Assembly (NCBI GenBank): GCA_012798135.1
Contig: JAAZNU010000220.1
Span: 1-41,105, forward strand
Direction: 5' to 3'
DNA: 41,105 nt
Origin: Veillonellaceae bacterium
Lineage (GTDB): Bacteria > Bacillota_C > Negativicutes > UBA1444
Numbering within the stretch: the stretch's first letter is position 1; every line of letters starts with the position of its first letter. Shown piece by piece: positions 22,247 to 29,815 of this stretch. The notes beneath the pieces are model-generated. The model saw nothing but the letters and a program-made list of their open reading frames with translations, was not told the origin of the DNA and made no database searches. The position numbers and the translations under genes are program-made.

Positions 22247-22963
22247 CTACCAGAAGACCGCCGTCGACGCAGCAACAATCAGGTGCTTGGCGGCCATGAT
22301 GTTCCTCTCCGGGTCGCCTCTCATGGGGAGCTCGACGCAGGCGATGCGCTGCACGCCGTCGTGCAGCAAGGCGTCGCCCATCGATCCGTCGCACGGCCAC
22401 GGCCTGTCCGGCCCGGCGCCGACCCAGTAGTTCAAGGTATCGTGCAGGTACCGGCGCCAGAGCCGGTCCTTGCGGTTGGGGCGGTCGCGGCGGTCGCCCG
22501 TGGCGAAGTAGATGTACCCCTCCGTGGCGTCCGGGTCCTCATGGAAGGCCAGGTAGCCGCTGTGGGCGTACACCGTCAGATTTCTCCAGTTGGCACTCTC
22601 GTGGAGGATGCTGTACTCCCTACACGGGGCCTGACCAAGCTCGACCTGATGCACCCAGCCCCGTTCGGGGTCCTCGTACCACCGGTTGAGGTGCTGTCCC
22701 CGAATGTACCCGCTCGGGTTCACCACCGGCAAGTAGTAGACCTCCGAGGGGAGGGAGAACCGTCCAGGGTCCGACAACAGGCGGACGATGCCCAGCGTCC
22801 CTGACCGCTCGTCCCCATGGATGGAGCCGGCTACAAGCAGGCTCTTCGTCCCCATAGGGACACGAGGGCCAAGGAGCATGAGAGGCCCACCTACATCAGG
22901 CCCCGTGTAGATGTTACACCAGTGCGTCTTGAACTGGTGCCAACGGATGTCGTATAGGTCCAT
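22247..22963 (-). CDS. Zinc carboxypeptidase-like (M14/AstE-AspA) protein
   Basis: 238 residues. Zn-binding HGDE (49-52) within LLVAGSIHGDERSGTLG, NPSGYIRGQHLNR (Arg/Asn substrate clamp), a third His in VYAHSGY and a likely catalytic Glu in ACVELPMRGDP follow the M14/succinylglutamate-desuccinylase order. Phage members may cut peptidoglycan stem peptides, or remove amino-acid groups from small molecules; the substrate is not visible. No signal peptide. ATG 22963 has only AGG close by; a hairpin lies just upstream. Confidence 0.72.
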   Translation of the reverse strand: MDLYDIRWHQFKTHWCNIYTGPDVGGPLMLLGPRVPMGTKSLLVAGSIHGDERSGTLGIVRLLSDPGRFSLPSEVYYLPVVNPSGYIRGQHLNRWYEDPERGWVHQVELGQAPCREYSILHESANWRNLTVYAHSGYLAFHEDPDATEGYIYFATGDRRDRPNRKDRLWRRYLHDTLNYWVGAGPDRPWPCDGSMGDALLHDGVQRIACVELPMRGDPERNIMAAKHLIVAASTAVFW

Positions 22964-22974
22964 ATCCTACCTAT

Positions 22975-22994
22975 CCCGGCCGTCCTCGGCCGGG
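22975..22994 (-). promoter_or_regulatory. Hairpin upstream of M14-like peptidase gene
   Basis: CCCGGCCG, loop TCCT, CGGCCGGG: a perfect 8-bp stem 11 bases before the ATG at 22963. Not followed by T residues. It may occlude or expose the weak ribosome site. Confidence 0.55.
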
Positions 22995-23002
22995 GTGCTT
23001 CC

Positions 23003-23038
23003 TGCAGCTTGCTTTGCAGCTTGCTTTGCAGCTTGCTT
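23003..23038. repeat. Three tandem copies of a 12-bp repeat
   Basis: TGCAGCTTGCTT occurs three times without mismatch (23003-23014, 23015-23026, 23027-23038). Non-coding. Could be iteron-like or a slippage product; too short and without spacers for CRISPR. Confidence 0.9.
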
Positions 23039-23062
23039 CTCTATGTACTATTAGGGGGTGAG

Positions 23063-23140
23063 CCAAGTAGTCCTCCAAGGGAGGCCGGCGAATCCACTGA
23101 CGGAGGTCATCTAGTACGTATTCCAGGCACCATCTAGTCC
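23063..23140. repeat. Cluster of CACCAASTAGTCC-like half-sites, left flank
   Basis: CCAAGTAGTCC at 23063, CATCTAGTACG at 23108 and CACCATCTAGTCC at 23128 share the core of the perfect inverted repeat at 24662-24701. A further related TTACTTGGTGCG overlaps the stop of the initiator-like gene at 23186. Spaced repeats flanking a replication gene suggest binding sites for its product. Confidence 0.6.
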
Positions 23141-23185
23141 ATCATCCTTCACGAGGTAGTCGGATTAGATGTCCTCCATGATGGA

Positions 23186-24607
23186 TTACTTGGTGCGCTC
23201 CTGCTCGATGATGTCCCGGTAGTACGGGAACGCCTTGTTGAGCCCCTCCATCGTGAAGACGACCGGACCCACACCTGCCGCCTTGTCCATCAGGCTCCTC
23301 GCCTGGGTGAGGAACGCGAGAAGCACGGCCCTCTTGAGCGACTCCTTGTTGGCGTCCGACACTGGGAGCCAACCGGCCTCGTTCATCATGACCACCAGGC
23401 CGAGGGCGGCACTGCGGGTCTTTACCGTCCTGACCGCCCGGGTCCCCAGGGCGGTCTTGTGGGCCACTTGCCAGAGCTCGATGAGGATGCCAGCCCACTC
23501 GCCCCTGGTGGACGCGTCGAGCGGCTTCACCGGCTCGAGGTCTACCTGGGGACGAGCTCCCTCACCGAACATCTTGGCAACCGCCGGCTCGTTTCCGGTG
23601 ACGATCGTCAGGGGCTTCGGGCTGCCCAGCCGGTCCCGGATCCAGATCTTCCGACGGGGGTAGAACGACTTCTCGTGGTCGGTCAGCGGGCGCCCCAGCG
23701 CCTCCTCGGCCGCCTCGACGCTGGGGAACACGTCCAACTGGGCGATCTCCTCCTTGGAGTACTTCGTCTCGAACCAGTTGAGATACTTGAGCTCGAGCTC
23801 CGGCATCGCCTTGAGCAGTTCCCTCAGCGACCAGATGCCGGCCTTCCTGGCATTGAAGGTGTCGGTCATCTGCTTCCGGACCTCCCAGTCTTCCTGACTC
23901 TTGAGCGGGTACTGGTCGATCATGTCGGAGGCTTCCTTCAGGGTCAAGGAGAAGAGGCCGTCCATGCCGGGTGGTACCGGCGGCCGGGCCGCCACCGGGA
24001 TCACCACCGCCGGCTGTGCCGGCGCCGGAGCCTTCGAAGACAGGCTTTCCGCCGGCCTCGGCGGAGGGGGTACCTCGTACCCCAGGACCCGGCCGCGCTT
24101 CGACTTGATCGGGATGAGCAGCCCGGCGGATGCGAGGGTGGACGTCTGCCTCTGGATGTAGCGGTTCGTCACCCCCATCTGCTTCGCCAGCACCGACTTC
24201 CACCCGCGCCTGGTCCGACCGTTCACCATGATTGTCAGCAGGTGGATGTGCACCAGGACGGTACGCCACCCACCATGCCGGTGCCCAGCCACGGCGTCTC
24301 GGATCCGTCGAAGGTCCTTCACCGACAACCGGACATACCGGTTGCCCCTCACCTTGTTGACGTCCCGGTCTCCGCACAGTGCATCAACGGTCATCAGTTC
24401 GGGCGGCAGCTTCTTCATGGTCCTGGCCACCGACTGGGGGTTCATGCCCAGTTCTCGGGCAAGGACATCCTTGTCTGGCTTGTGGGCGTCGCTGCCGTCC
24501 CGCTCGAAGAGCTGCCTAACGGCGATGTAGACCGCCTGGGCAGGCGGAGAAAAGCCCCACGCCCTGATCCGAGTGAGCATCGTGGTGTCAATGCCGATGT
24601 TTCGCAT
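23186..24607 (-). CDS. Double winged-helix protein, probable replication initiator
   Basis: 473 residues. Two wHTH units: residues about 48-66 (LARELGMNPQSVARTMKKL) and 139-163 (VLAKQMGVTNRYIQRQTSTL). A Pro/Ala linker (180-213) leads to a helical C-terminal part. Two tandem wHTH plus a C-terminal domain is the layout of RepA/DnaD-like initiators. It lies beside ParB-like and DnaB-like genes and is flanked by repeated motifs, which supports initiator or autoregulator function; this is inference. ATG 24607 is six bases from a promoter -10, so the message may be leaderless. Confidence 0.65.
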   Translation of the reverse strand: MRNIGIDTTMLTRIRAWGFSPPAQAVYIAVRQLFERDGSDAHKPDKDVLARELGMNPQSVARTMKKLPPELMTVDALCGDRDVNKVRGNRYVRLSVKDLRRIRDAVAGHRHGGWRTVLVHIHLLTIMVNGRTRRGWKSVLAKQMGVTNRYIQRQTSTLASAGLLIPIKSKRGRVLGYEVPPPPRPAESLSSKAPAPAQPAVVIPVAARPPVPPGMDGLFSLTLKEASDMIDQYPLKSQEDWEVRKQMTDTFNARKAGIWSLRELLKAMPELELKYLNWFETKYSKEEIAQLDVFPSVEAAEEALGRPLTDHEKSFYPRRKIWIRDRLGSPKPLTIVTGNEPAVAKMFGEGARPQVDLEPVKPLDASTRGEWAGILIELWQVAHKTALGTRAVRTVKTRSAALGLVVMMNEAGWLPVSDANKESLKRAVLLAFLTQARSLMDKAAGVGPVVFTMEGLNKAFPYYRDIIEQERTK

Positions 24608-24613
24608 ACTTGG

Positions 24614-24642
24614 TTACTAACCTCCGACCCTCCTTTTGTCAA
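24614..24642 (-). promoter_or_regulatory. Promoter of the initiator-like gene
   Basis: TTGACA (24637-24642), 17-bp spacer, TAGTAA (24614-24619). The ATG is six bases beyond the -10, predicting a leaderless transcript. GGTTAGTAACC, an 11-bp palindrome, overlaps the -10 and could be a repressor site. Confidence 0.6.
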
Positions 24643-24661
24643 CCAGATGACCTCCATCGCA

Positions 24662-24701
24662 GGACTAGTTGGTGTCAGCAGTAGGCGACACCAACTAGTC
24701 C
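24662..24701. repeat. Perfect 15-bp inverted repeat, probable operator or origin site
   Basis: GGACTAGTTGGTGTC (24662-24676) and GACACCAACTAGTCC (24687-24701) are exact reverse complements separated by ten bases. It lies about 20 bp upstream of the -35 of the initiator-like gene. A related CTACTTGGTGCC lies at 24739-24750. Confidence 0.8.
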
Positions 24702-24760
24702 CATTTAGGAGAACAACTGGTATCGTGCGGGAGTAGTGCTACTTGGTGCCGATTCGAGGA

Positions 24761-25591
24761 CTATTCGTCCTCCAGAGACTGGATCTTCTTCTCGATCTCT
24801 CGGACAGGGTCATCTTGGTCGCCCGAGATCTCTCCGAGGCCCCATCGGGCTGTAGCCAACACGCCGCACCAGAACCCCCGGTCGAAGTCCTTCTCCGCCG
24901 GGGTGTTGTCCAGCTCCTTGCTGGCCAACGTGACGAGCCCCCGGCGCTGGGCCTTCGTGGGCAACTGGACACGGTTGATGGCCCGCTTCGCCGCCTTTCG
25001 CCCGGCCTTCTTCTTCGTGGCCGTATAGGCCTCAAGCAGCCGGAGCTGCTCCTTCTCCGACCGGGTGGACATCTCGTAGGCGGCGCTCATGGGGACGGTC
25101 CCCTCGGAGACGGCCACAAGGACGTCCGGGGCGCACTTCTTGCGGACCCGCATGAGCCGGCAGATCCAGGCCTGGGACAGGCCCGTCCGCTTGGCAATCG
25201 CCTCGAGCTTCACCTGCCGGTTCTGCATCAGCTGGACGTACTCGGCGATGTCGAGGGGCCCGTGCGTGTTACGGGCGTTGTTCGCCTCGAACCGGCGGTA
25301 CAGCATCTCCTGGTCGTTGCCCTCGGTGAAGTGGACCGGGACCATCTCGAACGCGTCCTTGTCCCGGGTCTGGATGCGAGCGATGGCCGTGTACCGGCCC
25401 TCCCCGTCGATCAGGTCGAAAATCTTCTTCCCGGTCTCATCCTTTCCTTCCCTGACCAGAAGAGGCTGCAACAGGCCGTTCGCCTCGATGCTTGCGGCCA
25501 GTTCCGCGATCTTCTTCTCCGGCCATTTACGGTAGTTGGGGATCTTTCCCAGACGGATCTGCTTGAACAGCACCCTCGTCCCGCTCACCAT
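24761..25591 (-). CDS. ParB-like protein with HTH
   Basis: 276 residues. The ParB/Srx-like N-terminal domain is seen in IAELAASIEANGLLQPLLV (28-46) and IDGEGRYTAIARI (61-73; GEGR in place of GERR). An HTH follows (LEAIAKRTGLSQAWICRLMR, 129-148). The C-terminus is Lys-rich and helical. ParB-family proteins bind specific DNA sites and CTP; phage copies also act as regulators or nucleases. The CACCAASTAGTCC motif downstream could be its target. ATG 25591 has CGGAGGACAGGG and lies 65 bases inside the helicase gene. Confidence 0.82.
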   Translation of the reverse strand: MVSGTRVLFKQIRLGKIPNYRKWPEKKIAELAASIEANGLLQPLLVREGKDETGKKIFDLIDGEGRYTAIARIQTRDKDAFEMVPVHFTEGNDQEMLYRRFEANNARNTHGPLDIAEYVQLMQNRQVKLEAIAKRTGLSQAWICRLMRVRKKCAPDVLVAVSEGTVPMSAAYEMSTRSEKEQLRLLEAYTATKKKAGRKAAKRAINRVQLPTKAQRRGLVTLASKELDNTPAEKDFDRGFWCGVLATARWGLGEISGDQDDPVREIEKKIQSLEDE

Positions 25592-27014
25592 CCCTGTCCT
25601 CCGTTTCAATCCTCCGGGGCTTGAGGGCCGTGCCCCCCGTGGGCTCGACCTGCTGCGCCGGCGCCGGCTGCGTGACCGGCTGGTCTTTCTGGGCGGCGAA
25701 CCGGTCCGTCTGGAGGTTCGTCACCCGCTTCGCCTTCTTCCCCTGCTTGTCGATCTTCAGCAGCATGATGTCCACGGCGGCAGGATTGTTGAGCATCATC
25801 TGGTCGGCGTAGGAGCCCGTGGGCGGCGGCGTCATGACGAGGCCGCCCGTCCGGAAGTTGCGGGCCTTCGAGACCTGCACCAGCAGCTTGTCGGTGCTGT
25901 CGTCCTCGTCCGTGTACGGGTACAGCCGCATGAGCACGCGGGCCTCCTGGGACAGGACGTCGGAGTAGCCGACGTCGTCACCGCCTCCCGGCCCGACCGA
26001 CTCGGACTTGGCCCGGCGGGCCCAGACGGTCATCACGATCGGGATGTCGAGCGACTTGGAGAGGTCCCGGAGGGCCTTGCATACCTTGGCGACATTGGCC
26101 GAGTCGCGCGTCTCGAGGCTCTCGTCGGCCGAGAGCAACTGGGCCTGGTCGATGAGGAGCAGGCCCGGCTTCAGCTCGTCCACCTGCCGGGTGAGCTCCA
26201 CCATGCTGGTGTCCTCGGGGTGGACAACGTGAAGGTTGCCAACGGTCCCCTCGGCCTCGAGCGCCTCCTTGTAGAAGGCAAGCGTCTCTCGGTCGTCATC
26301 ATCAATGCGGCCGGCCCGGACGAGGCTGTAGTCCTTGCGCAGGAGAAGGGTCAGGATCCTTGGGTAGATCTCCTTGACCTCCTCCTCGACGGAGTAGAAT
26401 AGTATATTGATCCCGGGGCTTTCCCGGACGTTGTGGACTGCGAAGGCGCATAGAAGCCACGTCTTCATGCAGCCCGGCCGGCCGTAGATCACGATCAGGT
26501 CGCCGCCCCGCATCCCGAGGGAGACCTCGTTGAACGCCTCCCAGGGGTACGGAAGCCCCCGGATTCCCTTCCCCTTGGTCAACTGCTCGATGGCCAGGTC
26601 GATGCCGGTCGCGAGCGGCACGGCCGTCTTGTCGCCGTGAGTGACCATGATCTCCCGGATCTTGGCCGACATGCGCCGCATCACGGCGTCTGGGTCCCTC
26701 CGGATGTCGTCGACGTCCGGGATGATCTGCTCGACTTTCCTGACCTTCGATTGCTGGATGACCTGCTTCGCCAGCCCCGAGGGACTCGTCGCCTTGGCCT
26801 GTGAGACGAGGTCGCTGTAGCCCGACCGCTCTAGGAAGATCTCGGTGGTCGGCAGGTCCCCGTTATTCTCCTCGGCGTAGCGAAGCAGGAACTCGTAGGC
26901 GACTCGCTCCCGGTGGAGTCCGAAGTGCGCCGGGAGAAGCCCCTCCCGGACTGCAGACTTCAGATCCCGCGTCTGCATGATCGCCCCAATAAGGAGCGTT
27001 TCCACGTTGACCAT
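25527..27014 (-). CDS. dnaB: DnaB-like replicative helicase
   Basis: 495 residues. RecA-fold helicase with Walker A GRPGCMKT (178-185), the glutamate motif YSVEEE, Walker B LLLIDQAQLL, and the conserved IVMTVWARRAK arginine region; the N-terminal part is the helical DnaB N domain. Unwinds DNA at the phage fork as a hexamer. The C-terminal 70 residues are a disordered tail with QPVTQPAPAQ. ATG 27014 with AGGAGG three bases away; the upstream promoter is one of the best in the window. The 3' end overlaps the ParB-like gene in another frame. Confidence 0.9.
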   Translation of the reverse strand: MVNVETLLIGAIMQTRDLKSAVREGLLPAHFGLHRERVAYEFLLRYAEENNGDLPTTEIFLERSGYSDLVSQAKATSPSGLAKQVIQQSKVRKVEQIIPDVDDIRRDPDAVMRRMSAKIREIMVTHGDKTAVPLATGIDLAIEQLTKGKGIRGLPYPWEAFNEVSLGMRGGDLIVIYGRPGCMKTWLLCAFAVHNVRESPGINILFYSVEEEVKEIYPRILTLLLRKDYSLVRAGRIDDDDRETLAFYKEALEAEGTVGNLHVVHPEDTSMVELTRQVDELKPGLLLIDQAQLLSADESLETRDSANVAKVCKALRDLSKSLDIPIVMTVWARRAKSESVGPGGGDDVGYSDVLSQEARVLMRLYPYTDEDDSTDKLLVQVSKARNFRTGGLVMTPPPTGSYADQMMLNNPAAVDIMLLKIDKQGKKAKRVTNLQTDRFAAQKDQPVTQPAPAQQVEPTGGTALKPRRIETEDRDGERDEGAVQADPSGKDPQLP

Positions 27015-27046
27015 CAACCTCCTCCAAACGGAAGACTGGTCCTCCG

Positions 27047-27074
27047 TTCATACCCCTCGCACCGCCGGTGTCAA
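27047..27074 (-). promoter_or_regulatory. Sigma-70-like promoter of the helicase gene
   Basis: TTGACA (27069-27074), 16-bp spacer, TATGAA (27047-27052). The predicted start lies about 25-30 bases upstream of ATG 27014, leaving room for the AGGAGG site. Begins a replication transcription unit immediately after the upstream wHTH gene. Confidence 0.65.
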
Positions 27075-27083
27075 GACCTAGAA

Positions 27084-27611
27084 CTAGAACAAGTAGCTGG
27101 CAAACGTGTTGTCGTCGGCGACGACTCCAGCGACGGCGAGGCCGTCGAACGCCTTCCTCACCACCGCCGGTGGAATACGCGCCCGCTCGGCGATGGACGA
27201 ACGGGAGACGTACAGCTTCCGCTCCTGGACGTCGACGTAGGGCAGGAACCGGAAGAGGACCATCTGGTCTTCCTCGGTCACGCCCTGCGCCCGGAGCTCG
27301 TTGAGCGCCGTGATCGTGACGAACACGCTGCGGCCGCCCGTGAGCAGGTTCAGCCGGCCGAGCCACTGGTCCGTGAACAGGCCGGCCCGGGCGGCACGCT
27401 CCCACGTCGGGAGCAGCTCATCCGGCTCCATCCCCATGATGCAGGCCACCCTCTTGAGCGTCGGGAGCCACTTGCGGCGGCCCGCGAGCGCCCGGACGTA
27501 GAGGAACAGGACCTGGGCGTCGGCCGGGATGTCCCGGAGGGCGTCCAGCAGATCGGTCGTTACCCAGCTTCCTCGTTCCCGTCGGCCGTAGGGCGGCTTC
27601 GTCCGTCTCAT
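27084..27611 (-). CDS. Winged-helix replication-associated protein
   Basis: 175 residues. LPTLKRVACIMGMEPDELLP and LYVSRSSIAERARIPPAVVR look like two HTH/wHTH elements, with a beta wing between (RSVFVTITALNEL). Layout recalls DnaD/replication accessory proteins and the initiator-like gene nearby. Placed just upstream of the helicase, where helicase loaders often are; inference only. ATG 27611 has no strong ribosome site. Confidence 0.6.
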   Translation of the reverse strand: MRRTKPPYGRRERGSWVTTDLLDALRDIPADAQVLFLYVRALAGRRKWLPTLKRVACIMGMEPDELLPTWERAARAGLFTDQWLGRLNLLTGGRSVFVTITALNELRAQGVTEEDQMVLFRFLPYVDVQERKLYVSRSSIAERARIPPAVVRKAFDGLAVAGVVADDNTFASYLF

Positions 27612-27614
27612 TCG

Positions 27615-28142
27615 TTAATCAGGAATCAGGAGGCCGCGACGGGCCATGGCGATGCGCTGCTGGGCCGCCAGGATGGCCGCCCTGGCCCTGACCTCGGGCG
27701 GGATCTCCTCCCTGGACCCGCCGACCTGACGGGCCAGCCAGGGGGCCGTGAGGCCTCCCAGGATGGACCCGATGATCGGGTGGTCGGAGACCGCAAGGGC
27801 ACCGATGGGGGCACCGGCCAGGACGGCGGTGTCCGTCGAGATGCGCCCCTTCTCCCGCTCCTTCATGGCTTTCATCACGCCGCCGACGGCGAGGCCAGCC
27901 ATGATGATCTTGAACAGGGGCAGGAGCTCCGTGAGTTCCACGGGGTCCCCTTCCGCCTGCCTGTTCTTGATCTCCTTCTCGGCCATCGCCGCCATGCCGG
28001 CGCCCAGGGCGGCGCCGATCGCGGTGGCCTTCCCACGGTCCCCCTCGGGGGCCGAGATAGCCGCAGCGAGGGCGGAGAACGGGGCCGACATCATGGCCTC
28101 GGCCACGCCGGCCCGCTTCGCCATCTGCCACCGGAGGTTCAC
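27615..28142 (-). CDS. Small Ala/Gly-rich protein, possibly membrane-associated
   Basis: 175 residues. GTG 28142 has GGAG nine bases upstream and GTGA-overlaps the preceding stop; the longer ORF to 28481 is rejected. Three small-residue-rich segments (ATAIGAALGAGMAAM, IIMAGLAVGGVMKAM, AVLAGAPIGALAVSDHPIIG) have a glycine-zipper look and may insert in or sit at the membrane. Function unknown. Confidence 0.6.
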   Translation of the reverse strand: MNLRWQMAKRAGVAEAMMSAPFSALAAAISAPEGDRGKATAIGAALGAGMAAMAEKEIKNRQAEGDPVELTELLPLFKIIMAGLAVGGVMKAMKEREKGRISTDTAVLAGAPIGALAVSDHPIIGSILGGLTAPWLARQVGGSREEIPPEVRARAAILAAQQRIAMARRGLLIPD

Positions 28143-28510
28143 GGCCAGTTCTCCAGCTTCTTCCAGCCGTACCGACCGGTCGGGTCGTGGGTCGCGTAGA
28201 TCGCGATGGGAGCCGGGCACTTCTTCAGTACCTCGGCCCTGATCGTCTCGGTATTGATCGGCTCGTGCTGGGCGATCACGAGCGTCATCTCGGGCGGCCA
28301 GAGCTGGGGGTTGTCGACGTTCCGAGGATGCGGCGCCGCGTGGTTGAGCCACTTGGCGACGACCACGTACGTCTTGATCCCGTTGGCCAGCTCGATCTCC
28401 TTGATGAGCGCCTGGGTCCCGTGGAACGTGGTCGGGTCCTTCTGGCCAAGGGCCGTGAGGTACCCAAAGACCATGTCCCACTGCTGGTCGGTCAGCGTCA
28501 CGACGATCAT
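28139..28510 (-). CDS. Hypothetical protein, 123 aa
   Basis: Not recognised. Starts MIVVTLTDQQWDMVFGYLTA, then beta-prone IKTYVVVAKWLN and MTLVIAQHEPINTETIRAEV. A short 49-bp gap separates it from the DHH gene upstream; no promoter was recognised there. Ribosome site weak (TAGG adjacent). Confidence 0.6.
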   Translation of the reverse strand: MIVVTLTDQQWDMVFGYLTALGQKDPTTFHGTQALIKEIELANGIKTYVVVAKWLNHAAPHPRNVDNPQLWPPEMTLVIAQHEPINTETIRAEVLKKCPAPIAIYATHDPTGRYGWKKLENWP

Positions 28511-28559
28511 CCTACAGAACGGTCTCCAGCACGTCCAGTCCCTTTCACGATGTCCCGGA

Positions 28560-29546
28560 TCAGCTCCGGGGCGAAGGGAGGGTCACCCGGTTCCGCTCCG
28601 GGGTCTCGGGGATCCAGACGGTGTCCTCGTCCGGGCAGGGACAGGGCGGGTCGACGCTGTTGAAGCCGGCCGCGCCGGGGTGGCCGCCTCCGCCGTGCTC
28701 CTTCGCGATCGCGCTCACGTCGAACCAGCCGGCGTCGGCGGCCCGGTAGAGCGTGACCTCCCAGTAGCGGCCGGTGAACTTGTAGGGCATCCAGCCGTCC
28801 ACGTCCTTCAGCCGCTCGGGGGCCAGCTCTCGGGCCTGCTCGAAGACGAGGCTGTTGATCCGGCTTCCGTTACAGGCCCACCACCACTTCCCGTCGAACT
28901 GGACCCGATAGCCGTTCGTGATGACGAGGTTGGCGCCGTGCATCAGCTCGGCCTTCCGGATGGCCATCCCCTGGCTCTCCAGGGTGTCGAGCATCGCCGT
29001 GGCGCGCGCATCGTTCTCGAGCAGGGTCTTCATGATGGTCGCCTCCCCGATGGCCGGGGAGAAGATGTCGGTGGCTGACAGGGCCGCCACGATCGACAGG
29101 ATGCGGACGTCGTTCTTGTGCTCCCAGGTGTCGTAGAGGGAAACGATCTCCACGACCGTCGGTACGGGCTTGTCCGGATGGAAGTACTCCCAGGTCAGCC
29201 GGGCGCCCGACGGCTTCGTGAGGGCCCGCTTGCCCTCGATCGGGGCCAGCTCCCTCGCGTTGATCGCCAGCTCGACGGCCGCGATCGCGGTCTTGTGGTG
29301 GTCGATCCAGATCAGCTGCTTCCCCAGGTCCTGGATCTTCTTGAACACCTCCGGCGGGAAGGAGAAGTCAACGACGACGACCACGTCGGCCGCCTCGATG
29401 GCGTCCCAGGGCGGGTCCTTGTCGTAGCTCATCTCGATCCGAGAGACCTGGTGCGGGGCACCGGAGCCCCAGTTGTTGGAGTTCATGGCGACGTAGCCGG
29501 CAACCCGGCCGTCCAGATCGTCGTGATGCAGTACGAGTACGTTCAT
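28560..29546 (-). CDS. DHH-family phosphoesterase
   Basis: 328 residues. HHDDLDG (7-13), VVVDFS (58-63), IDHHKT (81-86) and the DHHA1 motif GGGGHPGAAG (285-294) are all present. The acidic and His residues bind two Mn ions. Family members hydrolyse nanoRNA, pAp or cyclic dinucleotides; for a phage, RNA fragment turnover or degradation of cyclic-nucleotide defence signals are both plausible. The C-terminus ends with a short Cys/Pro tail (DPPCPCPDED). ATG 29546 has GAGGAGGAGAA and ATGA-overlaps the upstream gene. Confidence 0.9.
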   Translation of the reverse strand: MNVLVLHHDDLDGRVAGYVAMNSNNWGSGAPHQVSRIEMSYDKDPPWDAIEAADVVVVVDFSFPPEVFKKIQDLGKQLIWIDHHKTAIAAVELAINARELAPIEGKRALTKPSGARLTWEYFHPDKPVPTVVEIVSLYDTWEHKNDVRILSIVAALSATDIFSPAIGEATIMKTLLENDARATAMLDTLESQGMAIRKAELMHGANLVITNGYRVQFDGKWWWACNGSRINSLVFEQARELAPERLKDVDGWMPYKFTGRYWEVTLYRAADAGWFDVSAIAKEHGGGGHPGAAGFNSVDPPCPCPDEDTVWIPETPERNRVTLPSPRS

Positions 29547-29815
29547 TTCTCCTCCTCTCTCATTCTGACCCTCCTGTCGTAGTACAGCCGGCCGGGATGC
29601 ACCCAGTCGGCCCAGTCCAGGATCACCAGCCGGACGTTACCATCCGGCGCCCTGGCCAGCCGGTGCCGCAGGTCCTCGATGCCCTTCTGGGCGTCATCCT
29701 CGGTGTCATACGCCTTCCAGGCGACGAGCACGCCGCCGAACCCGGAGATGAGCACACGCCAGAGGCCGTCGTCCCAGGAGTACTTCACGTCGATCAACGC
29801 GGGGGTCGGGAGCAT
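29543..29815 (-). CDS. Hypothetical protein, 90 aa
   Basis: DVKYSWDDGLWRVLISGFGG and VLVAWKAYDTEDDAQKGIED read as a beta-beta-alpha small fold. ATG 29815 (CAGAGG) lies inside the previous gene by 22 bases. Ends in an ATGA overlap with the DHH gene. Not recognised. Confidence 0.65.
   Translation of the reverse strand: MLPTPALIDVKYSWDDGLWRVLISGFGGVLVAWKAYDTEDDAQKGIEDLRHRLARAPDGNVRLVILDWADWVHPGRLYYDRRVRMREEEK

Larger units (their letters stand above)
22964..23185. other. 222-bp intergenic region with hairpin, tandem repeats and motif half-sites
   Basis: The longest gap in the window. It holds a CCCGGCCG/CGGCCGGG hairpin (22975-22994), three 12-bp tandem repeats (23003-23038), and three copies of a CACCATCTAGTCC-like motif (23063-23073, 23108-23118, 23128-23140) that recur on the far side of the initiator-like gene. 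No ORF with coding character was seen. Confidence 0.7.

Noticed and set aside
23003..23038. CRISPR-like array
   Set aside because: Three contiguous 12-bp repeats without spacers; not a CRISPR.
27615..28481. Longer 288-codon version of the Ala/Gly-rich protein
   Set aside because: The extra N-terminal part is a Gly/Pro/Arg/Asp shadow of the 123-aa gene, and the GTG at 28142 has a ribosome site and GTGA coupling.
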